Below, one piece after another: positions 32,441-40,229 of a stretch of 64,000 nucleotides of DNA. Origin of the DNA: Agrobacterium vaccinii (GTDB lineage Bacteria > Pseudomonadota > Alphaproteobacteria > Rhizobiales > Rhizobiaceae). Location: positions 62,001-126,000 of the forward strand of contig NZ_CP054152.1 in the NCBI RefSeq assembly GCF_021310995.1. The letters are read 5' to 3'. Position numbers and translations under genes: made by a program. The notes under the pieces are model-generated. The model made no database searches. It saw only the letters and a list, made by a program, of their open reading frames with translations, and was not told the origin of the DNA. Numbering within the stretch: the first letter of the stretch is position 1; each line of letters begins with the position of its first letter.

Positions 32441-33376
32441 CTATGCCGCGAGTGGAACCAGACCTGCTTCAATCTTGTCTCGAAATGGCCCGTAGCGGCT
32501 CGGCAGCTTGAGAGCTTCACCCAGATGTGCAGTGTCTTCGTCCCGGTTGAAGCCCGGCTCGTTCGTGGCGATCTCAAACAGCACGCCGCCTGGCGTTCGG
32601 AAGTAGATCGCCCAGAAATAGTCGCGATCGATGACCGGCGTGACCTGATAACCGGTGTCCATCAGCGCCTTGCGAACCTCAAGCTGCTTCTCGCGGTTGT
32701 CGACCGCAAACGCGATGTGGTGCACCGAGCCGGCGCCCTGACGGGCAAACGGTGTTTTCGGCAGTGCGGCGAGATCGATCGTATCAGCTCCGTTTCCATT
32801 GGGAATGATGAACCGGGTCACGTCACCCTCCTTCTCGGCACGCTGGTAACCCATGAAGCCTAGAAGCTCTTCGGTCGCGGCCGTATCATGCAGACTGAAA
32901 CGCGCACCGGCAAAACCGCGGATTGCTGCATCGCCAGGAATTCCTTCCGAAAGCCATGGTGCGCGGGTATCCTCGGAAGATTCAACTAGCGCCAGGCCGT
33001 CGCCATCCGGACCGATGAAGCGAAGGCGGTTGGCGCCGAAGACGGTGTCCGTTTCCAAACCGCTGACGCCCTGAGTGACAAACCGGTTTTGCCAGAATTT
33101 GAGCGAGCCTTTTGGAACAGAGAACTGTGTTTCTCCGACCTCCCCAACACCCGGTCGGCCCAGCATCATATTGGCGAACGGGAAATAAGTCATGACGGTT
33201 CCTGCGGAACCGTTCTCGTCACCGTAGTAAAGGTGGTAAACATTGGGGTCGTCAAAGTTGACGGTCTGCTTGACCCGGCGCAGGCCCAATGTGTCGGTAA
33301 AAAAGCGGTTGTTCTGACGCGCATCCGAAGCCATGGAGGTTACGTGATGCAGTCCCTTGATGTCCTTGCCTTTCAA
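32441..33376 (-). CDS. VOC family ring-cleaving dioxygenase (glyoxalase superfamily)
   Basis: A 311-residue protein with two vicinal-oxygen-chelate repeats, of the hydroquinone-type dioxygenase (MhqA/MhqO-like) group. GLHHVTSMASDARQNNRFFT supplies the first metal His, GAGSVHHIAFAVDNREKQLE the second, and GGVLFEIATNEPGF the Glu. Such enzymes open hydroquinone or catechol rings, which fits the neighbouring detoxification genes. No ATG fits; TTG 33376 is used, and the frame stays open further upstream. It is divergent from the LysR at 33480, and the shared 30-bp element lies between them. Confidence 0.87.
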   Translation of the reverse strand: MKGKDIKGLHHVTSMASDARQNNRFFTDTLGLRRVKQTVNFDDPNVYHLYYGDENGSAGTVMTYFPFANMMLGRPGVGEVGETQFSVPKGSLKFWQNRFVTQGVSGLETDTVFGANRLRFIGPDGDGLALVESSEDTRAPWLSEGIPGDAAIRGFAGARFSLHDTAATEELLGFMGYQRAEKEGDVTRFIIPNGNGADTIDLAALPKTPFARQGAGSVHHIAFAVDNREKQLEVRKALMDTGYQVTPVIDRDYFWAIYFRTPGGVLFEIATNEPGFNRDEDTAHLGEALKLPSRYGPFRDKIEAGLVPLAA

Positions 33377-33431
33377 TGTCCCGTTAGCGTTTGGCTGTTG
33401 ACGAATATCTAAGCGGATTGATCAGCGCAGA

Positions 33432-33461
33432 GAATTGCAATATTCATTTCGAATGTGTTGC
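33432..33461. promoter_or_regulatory. Copy 4 of shared 30-bp operator (VOC / LysR divergent promoter)
   Basis: GAATTGCA, TATTC, TTTCGAAT and TTGC blocks over 30 nt. It starts 56 nt upstream of the VOC gene and ends 18 nt upstream of the LysR start, the position expected for an autoregulated LysR operator. An AT-rich ATTC-N4-GAAT core is symmetric in this copy. Confidence 0.7.
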
Positions 33462-33479
33462 TCTTATTGAAACAATCCC

Positions 33480-34379
33480 ATGAACGATTACAAAGCACTT
33501 CGGACCTTCCTTCTCGCGGCGGAGAAGCGGAATTTCGCGCAGGTCGCCCGCGAGCTGGACATGACACCTGCGGCGGTCACCCGTGCAATCGCCGCTCTTG
33601 AAGCGGAACTGGGCGTGCAACTTTTCGTGCGCACCACGAGGCAAGTGTCGCTGACCACAGACGGCGCGATTTTCGCCGCCCAGATCCAACCAGCAGTGAA
33701 GACGCTGGAAGACGCCCGACGTGATGTCATGAACGCTCATAAGGGTGACGAGGGGCGGCTGCGCATCAGCGCGCCGACGTGGTTTGGCAAGACCGTGCTG
33801 CCTCCGATTCTGTCGGGATTCAAGGAACGATATCCCAAGATGAGTTTCGAGATCTCTTTATCGGATGGGCTCATCAACATCGTCGATGATGACTACGATC
33901 TGGCTGTCCGCATTTCATCTCAACCGTCCGACAAGTTCACGATCTGGAGAAAGATCCGGGTCGTGCCGCGCATCCTGGTCGCAGCTCCGGGAAGTCGGTT
34001 CGTTGACATGCAGCATCCCAACGAGCTGAAACCCGACGACTGCCTGGCCTATAGCGGCGAGAGCCGACGCGAGAACTGGGTCCTTTCGGACGGTGGGTCT
34101 AGCATGACCATTTCTGCAGGCCGCGCCTTCAGCGCCAACAGTGGCGAGCTTCTCGCGGACATGGCTGCCGATGGTTCCGGGGTTGCCCTGCTTCCTGGGT
34201 TCAATATTGCCGATCACATCAGGAGTGGGCGCCTTGTCCACGTCTTCAAGGGCTGGGCACCGCCGGACTTGTGGCTGACCCTCTACTATCCTCCATATCA
34301 GGCGCTGCCTCCAAGGATTGCCTCATTCTCAAAATTCTTCGAGGAGCAGGTAGCGGCTCACATGGTCATGCTGGATTGA
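33480..34379 (+). CDS. LysR family transcriptional regulator (candidate regulon master)
   Basis: A 299-residue LysR regulator. The HTH is FLLAAEKRNFAQVARELDMT followed by PAAVTRAIAALEAEL, and the effector domain starts near residue 90 (GRLRISAPTWFGKTVLPPIL). It belongs to the CrgA/DmlR-like group, several of which respond to quinones and other electrophiles. A copy of the 30-bp element shared with four other local promoters abuts its start, so I infer it controls the detoxification operons between 21.8 and 36.8 kb. The two AraC proteins are alternatives. Confidence 0.9.
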   Translation: MNDYKALRTFLLAAEKRNFAQVARELDMTPAAVTRAIAALEAELGVQLFVRTTRQVSLTTDGAIFAAQIQPAVKTLEDARRDVMNAHKGDEGRLRISAPTWFGKTVLPPILSGFKERYPKMSFEISLSDGLINIVDDDYDLAVRISSQPSDKFTIWRKIRVVPRILVAAPGSRFVDMQHPNELKPDDCLAYSGESRRENWVLSDGGSSMTISAGRAFSANSGELLADMAADGSGVALLPGFNIADHIRSGRLVHVFKGWAPPDLWLTLYYPPYQALPPRIASFSKFFEEQVAAHMVMLD

Positions 34380-34408
34380 TGGACAAAGAGCGTTCGAAGT
34401 CGGCGGAA

Positions 34409-35149
34409 TCAGCCGACTTGCGGTAGGGCCTGAAGCTTTGCGGCGACGAGTTTCTGCAACTGCCACAGGTTTCGATCAAAGATTTTGCGTTCTGCCAGAT
34501 CAACAACCGTCCGGTAGAGATACTCCGCACAAGATCCCGCCGGTCCGCATGCTTGTGCGATCAATGCAGCGGCCTCATCGAGAGGAATCTTCTGCGTGAG
34601 CTGAGATTGCCTCGGGCTCGCCCAGAACGTCAACGCCCGGCGTGTGCCACTCGATGTCTTCACCGAAACCCATTTCACCATGTCGCATACCTCGGCATAG
34701 CGTATCTCTCGCGCGAGAAGCTTACGCAGGTCCTGTGTTTTCGTTGCGCAAGGTAACTTGAGGATGAGACCAGAGCAGCTTCCACCCGGCTGCAGCGCGA
34801 GCATAAGGCCCGGGGTGTCGGAGGTCGCCCGCAGTCGCTCTATCCTCAGCGAAAATGCGCGATGCCATCCGAATGCGACAGCCTGTTCACTGTCAGCGAT
34901 TTCAAATCCCGGGTTCCACATCAGGGATCCGTAAGCGAACACCCATATCTCGTCATCGCGCGCCTCCTCCTCGACCCTGTTAACGAGCGCATCAAGCTGC
35001 GGAGAAGAAATCGGGGTCCAGTTGGGCTCCGGGCCTTCTTCTTCAACGACCCTCAGCGTTCTGGAGACCAGGTCAGGTGTTAGTTGCAGAGAGCGCAGAC
35101 GGGATGTGCTGGCTATGGATGTTTGCGGCATCTTGCGGACCATTCTCAT
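34409..35149 (-). CDS. ChaC-like gamma-glutamylcyclotransferase
   Basis: A 246-residue protein of the ChaC family, which cleaves glutathione to 5-oxoproline and Cys-Gly. DEIWVFAYGSLMWNPGFEIA carries the YGSL substrate-binding loop, and AREIRYAEVCDMVKWVSV contains the region of the catalytic Glu. Length matches ChaC. Several starts (35149, 35143, 35131) are possible in the first 18 nt. It follows RidA by 58 nt on the same strand, so a three-gene unit (hydrolase-RidA-ChaC) is likely; glutathione turnover fits electrophile stress. Confidence 0.88.
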   Translation of the reverse strand: MRMVRKMPQTSIASTSRLRSLQLTPDLVSRTLRVVEEEGPEPNWTPISSPQLDALVNRVEEEARDDEIWVFAYGSLMWNPGFEIADSEQAVAFGWHRAFSLRIERLRATSDTPGLMLALQPGGSCSGLILKLPCATKTQDLRKLLAREIRYAEVCDMVKWVSVKTSSGTRRALTFWASPRQSQLTQKIPLDEAAALIAQACGPAGSCAEYLYRTVVDLAERKIFDRNLWQLQKLVAAKLQALPQVG

Positions 35150-35207
35150 GGAGATAGCCGCCGGAGCAATGTCGCATCCGGCGGATCTTGGGCTAGGGTT
35201 CCCCTTG

Positions 35208-35666
35208 TCAGACAGTTGCGCGGTCTATTACTGCGCGGAATGTGATCTCAACGATCTGTTCCGGAAAGGCCAGTGCATTCACTCCGATCAGGTTGCTGGC
35301 GCATTGGGGCATCTCGGCGCCGTACATTTCCTTGCGGACTTTCGATCCGGCTGCGAATGCACTAGGAACGTCCAGAACAAAAAGCGTCTCTTCAACGACA
35401 TCTTCGAGGCTGGCCCCGAACTCGGCGAGGAGCAACTTGGCGTTGACGTAAGTCTGGCGGATCTGGTCTTCCATCTGCGAGAAATCTGCGGGCCGACCAT
35501 TGGCGTCCAGATTTGCAGGGGCGACGAGATTTCCATCTGCATCGTGGCTCAATTGGCCGGAGATGTAGATCGTGTCTTTGACCTGAACGGCCTGCACGTA
35601 TCCAAATGCGCGTTCCCACGCGACACCGTGGTTTGCTACCTTCTTGGCGGAGTTGTTGTTCGTCAT
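35208..35666 (-). CDS. RidA family protein
   Basis: A 152-residue RidA/YjgF/UK114-type protein; the canonical activity is hydrolysis of reactive enamine/imine intermediates. The markers are VQVKDTIYISGQLSHDADGN, MEDQIRQTYVNAKLLLAEFG, and ASNLIGVNALAFPEQIVEIT in the place of the usual RxxxxVxxLPxxxxVEIE motif; the typical active-site Arg is not evident there, so this may be one of the non-canonical Rid subgroups. ATG 35666 with GAAACC-rich leader is preferred to the longer frame. Confidence 0.85.
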   Translation of the reverse strand: MTNNNSAKKVANHGVAWERAFGYVQAVQVKDTIYISGQLSHDADGNLVAPANLDANGRPADFSQMEDQIRQTYVNAKLLLAEFGASLEDVVEETLFVLDVPSAFAAGSKVRKEMYGAEMPQCASNLIGVNALAFPEQIVEITFRAVIDRATV

Positions 35667-35768
35667 GGTGGTTTCCTTCGTGTAGCTGGGCAAGATCAAA
35701 GGCCCTATTGAATCGGGTGGTGCCCGAGGCGACAGGTGAGTGGGAGGCAGCACCCGTCGCAACCATGA

Positions 35769-36749
35769 TCAAGACTGGATGAAAGTCAGCAGATCGGCGT
35801 TCAGGACATCTGCGTTGACTGTCAGCATTCCGTGCGAGAAGCCGGGGTAGGTCTTGAGCGTGCCGTTCTTCAACAGCTTGACGGACTTGTGTGCAGAGTC
35901 TGCGATTGGAACGATCTGGTCGTCCTCACCGTGCAGCACCAGTGTCGGAATGCTGATCGCCTTGAGGTCTTCCGTCTGGTCGGTCTCCGAGAACGCTGTG
36001 ATGCCGTCATAATGCGCCTTGGCTCCGCCCATCATGCCCTGCCGCCACCAGTTCTGGATGACGCCTTCATGAACTGTCGCGCCATCACGGTTGAAACCGT
36101 AAAAAGGACCGGCAGGAACATCGCGGAAGAACTGCGCGCGGTTGGCTGCAAGCGCCGACCGGAAGCCATCGAAGACCTCCATCGGGAGACCCTCGGGGTT
36201 CGCTGCTGTCTTGACCATGATCGGTGGAACCGCCGACACGAGAACGGCCTTGGCAACGCGACCGGACGGCTCGCCATGCTTTGCAACATAGCGGGCAACC
36301 TCGCCACCACCCGTGGAGTGGCCGATATGAACGGCGTTCTTCAGATCAAGCGCCTCAACAACTGCAAATGCGTCCGCAGCGTAATGATCCATATCATGAC
36401 CCTCGGAGACTTGTGCCGAGCGCCCATGACCGCGCCGGTCGTGAGCGACGACGCGGTAACCCTTTCCGAGAAAGAACAACATCTGCGCATCCCAGTCATC
36501 AGACGAAAGCGGCCAGCCATGGTGGAAGACGATTGGCTGGGCATTGTTCGGACCCCAGTCCTTGAAGAAGATTTCGACGCCGTCCTGTGTGGTTATGTAT
36601 CCCATGGTCTTGTTTCCTTCGAGTGAGGTTGTGTTCTGGGTAGCATCGGATGCGAAGCTGAATGAGGGAGAAATTGCCAATGCCGCTGCTGCTGCACCCG
36701 CAGACAGAAGGGCTCCCCGACGGGTTAAGGAAAAGAATGTTTCGGTCAT
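35769..36749 (-). CDS. Tat-exported alpha/beta hydrolase (non-heme chloroperoxidase/perhydrolase type)
   Basis: A 326-residue hydrolase whose first ~35 residues are a Tat signal (LTRRGALLSAGAAAAALAIS, cleavage near FASDA). The mature part starts GYITTQDGVEIFFKDWG, the usual start of cofactor-free haloperoxidase/arylesterase enzymes. The catalytic elements are VHIGHSTGGGEVARYVA (nucleophile Ser), LHGEDDQIVPIA (Asp) and YPGFSHGMLTVN (His). An internal ATG begins the mature family region. The shared 30-bp element lies 86 nt upstream. First gene of the likely unit with RidA and ChaC. Confidence 0.88.
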   Translation of the reverse strand: MTETFFSLTRRGALLSAGAAAAALAISPSFSFASDATQNTTSLEGNKTMGYITTQDGVEIFFKDWGPNNAQPIVFHHGWPLSSDDWDAQMLFFLGKGYRVVAHDRRGHGRSAQVSEGHDMDHYAADAFAVVEALDLKNAVHIGHSTGGGEVARYVAKHGEPSGRVAKAVLVSAVPPIMVKTAANPEGLPMEVFDGFRSALAANRAQFFRDVPAGPFYGFNRDGATVHEGVIQNWWRQGMMGGAKAHYDGITAFSETDQTEDLKAISIPTLVLHGEDDQIVPIADSAHKSVKLLKNGTLKTYPGFSHGMLTVNADVLNADLLTFIQS

Positions 36750-36834
36750 CTCGCGTCCTGCGATTTCGTGATTGAAAACAGGCGACGCTGTGTTCGTCTG
36801 ACAGGACCAATATTGCTGCTAGCCGTCAGAGGCA

Positions 36835-36864
36835 CAATTGCTCGAATAATTTCGAATCTGTTGC
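36835..36864 (-). promoter_or_regulatory. Copy 5 of shared 30-bp operator (hydrolase-RidA-ChaC unit)
   Basis: CAATTGCT, GAATAA, TTTCGAAT and TTGC blocks over exactly 30 nt, 86 nt upstream of the Tat-hydrolase start. Confidence 0.7.
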
Positions 36865-36869
36865 AGTAG

Positions 36870-37373
36870 CGACAACAATCCTCATGTCTGAGGAAATTGA
36901 TAATTGGTCTCGTTCCACTGCGCAGGACACCGAGCATTGAAGGGGCCAGTTTTCGCGCTTGCCGCCTGCTGTCCTCGCAAGGAGCTCCAAATGACTCACG
37001 ATGTCATTCGATCCCCAATTTCTCAATTGCTACGATAAGGATATCATTTCACCGGAAATTATCGGTCGATTTAGCTGCAGAGGATATTTCCTCCCCCATT
37101 GCCAAAGTCGACGGCTAACTCGATGCTCCGATTGTCCCTTTCTTCACGAACTCACGCAAGTTGGAGACGCCTTAAGTATCGCACGAGCACCTCACAGTTC
37201 AGAAGCCAAGGACGGCGATTGCCGATGAGGAAACATGTGTGGCCGTATCCTCGATCTCCCCGTAAGTCCGCACCGGCGCCTGATCAGTACTCAGCGAGAG
37301 CCGGAGCACGGCATCCTAGCGGGCAGCTCTTGACCAACTATTGCCGGACTGCCTGCAGGGATGTTTCCGCGCT
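36870..37373. other. Intergenic region without a recognisable gene
   Basis: About 500 nt between the 30-bp element and the end of fhuB. Short frames exist on both strands. One on the minus strand at about 37225-37330 reads VLRLSLSTDQAPVRTYGEIE and could be the tail of a lost gene, but there is no family match I can name and no start. I see no terminator or RNA here. Confidence 0.3.
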
Positions 37374-39332
37374 TCACCGTCGCCCGATAAGCCAGATTAG
37401 ATACGGCGCACCAATCATGGCGGCGAACAAACCCAACGGAAGTTCATAAGGAAATGTAACGGTCCGAGCTCCCAGGTCCGCGAATGCCATGATCAACGCA
37501 CCTAACAAGAACGAGGCGACAAGATGATCTCGTGCTGTTGCAAACCCGGCACGTACGGCAATATGAGGCGCAATCAGTCCCACGAAGCTTAATGGGCCAA
37601 CGAGTACCGACGCCGCCCCGGTCGCTAGGCCGCATAACGAGAGGATAACAACTCTGCTTGTCCCGATTGGAACACCAAGTGCTTGTGAAGTCGACCGCCC
37701 AAGCGGAAGGAGCGTCAACCATCTGATCAGTGTTATGGACGCGACGAGCAACAAAATGGCGATTCCAGCGAGAAAGATAGACGTTCCGGGTGTGGCAGAG
37801 GCAGCAGTACCGCCGATCCATGCAAGGATTTGCCAGGATCGTTGGTCACCCGCCGCCATCAGGAACGCCAGAACCGATGAGCTCAGTGAACTTACGGCAA
37901 TCCCAGCAAGCAACAGTTTTTCCGAAGGCAAGGTCTTTCGGCGTGCGAATGCCAGGACAACCGCCATCGTCGCCAGACCGCCTATCGTAGCCCCTCCGGC
38001 GAGTGACGACGGGCCTCCGTTTGGAACCAGTGTGACCACTGCAGCAAAACCAAGACCCGCCCCACCACTCACACCGATAACCTCCGGGCTTGCCATCGGA
38101 TTACCCGTCAATCTCTGCAGGATTGCTCCAGTAAGTGCCAACAACCCACCCGCTGCGGCTGCCGCAAGTAGACGGGGCCAGCGCCAAGACAAGAGATCGG
38201 AAGCATCTACGTAAGATAAAAGAAGCCAGCCTTTCCCATCATTACCGAAGAACAATCCAAGTACGACGACGACTGGTACAATCGCCAAGAGGATTGACAA
38301 GCCCTTCCCAAAATGGATCCGCCTAGTGGTCGCCCGGTTTGCCTCCTGGGCTTGGATCGAACGTACTCTGGGGAGTAACCACAGCAGGATCGGACTTCCC
38401 ACGAGCGCAGTGACGGAACCAGTCGGAAACGTTTCGCCCGTTTCGCCTGACAATACTTGGACCGCTCCGTCACATAGCCAGAGGAAGAGCCCGCCCGCCA
38501 ATGGCGAAAGCGCAAGGATTGTTGCTGGTCGGCGCACGCCGCAACCCCTGACGAACGCAGGCGCTGCAAGCCCGACAAAACTGATGAGCCCAACGTTTGC
38601 TGCGACAACCCCCGCTAACGCAGTTGCGAGGACAGCGACACAAAGCCGGATCCAACGAAGGTCCACTCCAAGCGAACGCGCGCTTTCATCGCCGAGGCCA
38701 AGCACGAGGAGCGGCCTGATCAATAGAACGGAAAGAGCTACACCGGCAGCGAGCTCGATTGCCAGTGCTTTGGGGACCCCCCAGTCCTGCTGGCTCAGCG
38801 ATCCCCCGTTCCATGTCACCAGCGACATGAGATACTCACCCTGCGCCAACGTCAAAGCGGCCGAGATGGCCGCGGCTGTCACACCGACTAGCATTCCCGA
38901 TACCACCATCGTCACCGGCTCGAATGACGATCTCCAACCAAGAGCGAAAACAACTAAAGCGGCAGATCCAGCACCTGCGAGTGCGACTACGGTGCGTGAT
39001 CCGTCTAGGACTTGGGGGAAGAAGAGTGTCGCGACGACGATTGCGAGCTGCGCTCCAGCGGAGATGCCAAGCGTCGAGGGATCTGCTATCGGATTGCGAA
39101 GCAATTGCTGCAAGAGCGCACCGGATAGGCCAAGCGCCGCGCCAGCCAGGATGGCGACGGCCGCTCGGGGAAAAACGCCATAAAGCAATATGATTTCGTC
39201 TAGATCGGATGAGCCTGCACCGAATATCGCGTTGGGCCATCGCGGTAGCGCGACGCGATCCGATGCGCTCACAGCGAATAAGATCACGGCGGCGAACAGG
39301 GCTAATACAACCAGCCCCCAAGCTTGCTTCAT
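37374..39332 (-). CDS. fhuB: Iron-hydroxamate ABC transporter permease FhuB (fused two-domain)
   Basis: A 652-residue inner-membrane permease consisting of two FecCD-type halves in one chain, the arrangement of FhuB. Each half has the R-x-P-R-x-x-x-A-x-x-x-G-x-x-L-x-x-x-G pattern: FPRAAVAILAGAALGLSGAL and RWPRLLAAAAAGGLLALTGA. Each continues with NPIADPSTLGISAGAQ or NPMASPEVIGVSGGAG, followed later by the coupling-region segments LISFVGLAAPAFVR and PLSFVGLIAPHIAVR. It imports ferric hydroxamates from the periplasm. Its start overlaps the binding-protein stop by four bases (ATGA). No ATP-binding FhuC gene follows. Confidence 0.93.
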   Translation of the reverse strand: MKQAWGLVVLALFAAVILFAVSASDRVALPRWPNAIFGAGSSDLDEIILLYGVFPRAAVAILAGAALGLSGALLQQLLRNPIADPSTLGISAGAQLAIVVATLFFPQVLDGSRTVVALAGAGSAALVVFALGWRSSFEPVTMVVSGMLVGVTAAAISAALTLAQGEYLMSLVTWNGGSLSQQDWGVPKALAIELAAGVALSVLLIRPLLVLGLGDESARSLGVDLRWIRLCVAVLATALAGVVAANVGLISFVGLAAPAFVRGCGVRRPATILALSPLAGGLFLWLCDGAVQVLSGETGETFPTGSVTALVGSPILLWLLPRVRSIQAQEANRATTRRIHFGKGLSILLAIVPVVVVLGLFFGNDGKGWLLLSYVDASDLLSWRWPRLLAAAAAGGLLALTGAILQRLTGNPMASPEVIGVSGGAGLGFAAVVTLVPNGGPSSLAGGATIGGLATMAVVLAFARRKTLPSEKLLLAGIAVSSLSSSVLAFLMAAGDQRSWQILAWIGGTAASATPGTSIFLAGIAILLLVASITLIRWLTLLPLGRSTSQALGVPIGTSRVVILSLCGLATGAASVLVGPLSFVGLIAPHIAVRAGFATARDHLVASFLLGALIMAFADLGARTVTFPYELPLGLFAAMIGAPYLIWLIGRR

Positions 39333-40162
39333 CTCGCTGCCTCACGCTTCGACAACAAAGCTTCGCTCAAAAGGCGAGCAAAGCGCATACCGGCCAGGAC
39401 ACCGCCGTATGGGTTGATATTGTCAAGCATTATGACCCTACCCTCGCTTACCGGCTTCAGGGAGTTCCAGATCATGCTGCTCTTCAGCGTGCTTCTTGCT
39501 TCGACCGGTATGTTGGAGATGATAATGATGCGGGCATCCTCTTGGTCTGCCAGATGCTCTATCGGAACGGGAGCCGCAAATGTGTAGCGCGACTTATCCG
39601 GCCAGGCATTGGTGAGGCCCAGGCGAGACAGAATGTCGCCGAACATACTGTCCAGTCCGAAGACACGCACATGCCGAGCATCGCCCACGTTTACGAGGTA
39701 GGTTGGCCTTCCTGAAAACGATTCCAAGCTTTCGCGATAGGACGATAACCGGACGTCTATATCGGCCAATACCGAAGCCGCTCTGCTCGTTCTCCCAAGC
39801 CTTTCACCAAGGACAGTAACGGCTGCAGTCGCTTTCGCGAAAGGCGCCTCTCCGCGGATATAGAACGGAAGCGACATAATCGGCGCGATCCGCTTCAGCG
39901 CCTCTTGATGGCGGGTGTAGAAAGGAGAGATCAAGATCAGTTCGGGCTTTAACAAATGAAGCAGTTCGAAGTTTGGTGTTCCACGAAGTCCTAAATCGAC
40001 AACGGAACTCGGGATCACTGGCTCCACGGCGTCCAGACGAAACTGGATCAGTTCCGTTGCAGCGATGGGTGTCACTCCAAGAGCGATCGCCGTTTCCATC
40101 ATCGCCCAGTCGATTGCGGCCAGACGCGGTATGTCATCGGCGATCGCAGGCTTTACAAACAT
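39329..40162 (-). CDS. Periplasmic iron-siderophore binding protein (FhuD-like); start unclear
   Basis: A type III periplasmic binding protein of the FhuD group. IPRLAAIDWAMMETAIALGV starts the first lobe, VVDLGLRGTPNFELLHLLKP follows the usual PNxExxxxLxPDLI pattern, and VNVGDARHVRVFGLDSMFGD and NPYGGVLAGMRFARLLSEAL complete it. The first canonical start is ATG 40162, giving 277 residues, but that would remove the export signal. In the same frame just upstream the sequence reads LLRRRDVILGVAAS, a Tat-like signal that continues into MFVKPAIADD. No ATG, GTG or TTG exists between this and the receptor stop at 40230, so translation may use a rare start or the start has been lost. Confidence 0.85.
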   Translation of the reverse strand: MFVKPAIADDIPRLAAIDWAMMETAIALGVTPIAATELIQFRLDAVEPVIPSSVVDLGLRGTPNFELLHLLKPELILISPFYTRHQEALKRIAPIMSLPFYIRGEAPFAKATAAVTVLGERLGRTSRAASVLADIDVRLSSYRESLESFSGRPTYLVNVGDARHVRVFGLDSMFGDILSRLGLTNAWPDKSRYTFAAPVPIEHLADQEDARIIIISNIPVEARSTLKSSMIWNSLKPVSEGRVIMLDNINPYGGVLAGMRFARLLSEALLSKREAAR

Positions 40163-40229
40163 AGACGCAGCGACGCCGAGAATGACATCTCGACGTCGTA
40201 ATAAGACAGGAGTGATTGGGACCCTATGA

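Noticed and set aside
35832..36626. 264-codon plus-strand frame opposite the Tat alpha/beta hydrolase
   Set aside because: Shadow frame; catalytic triad and Tat signal are on the minus strand.
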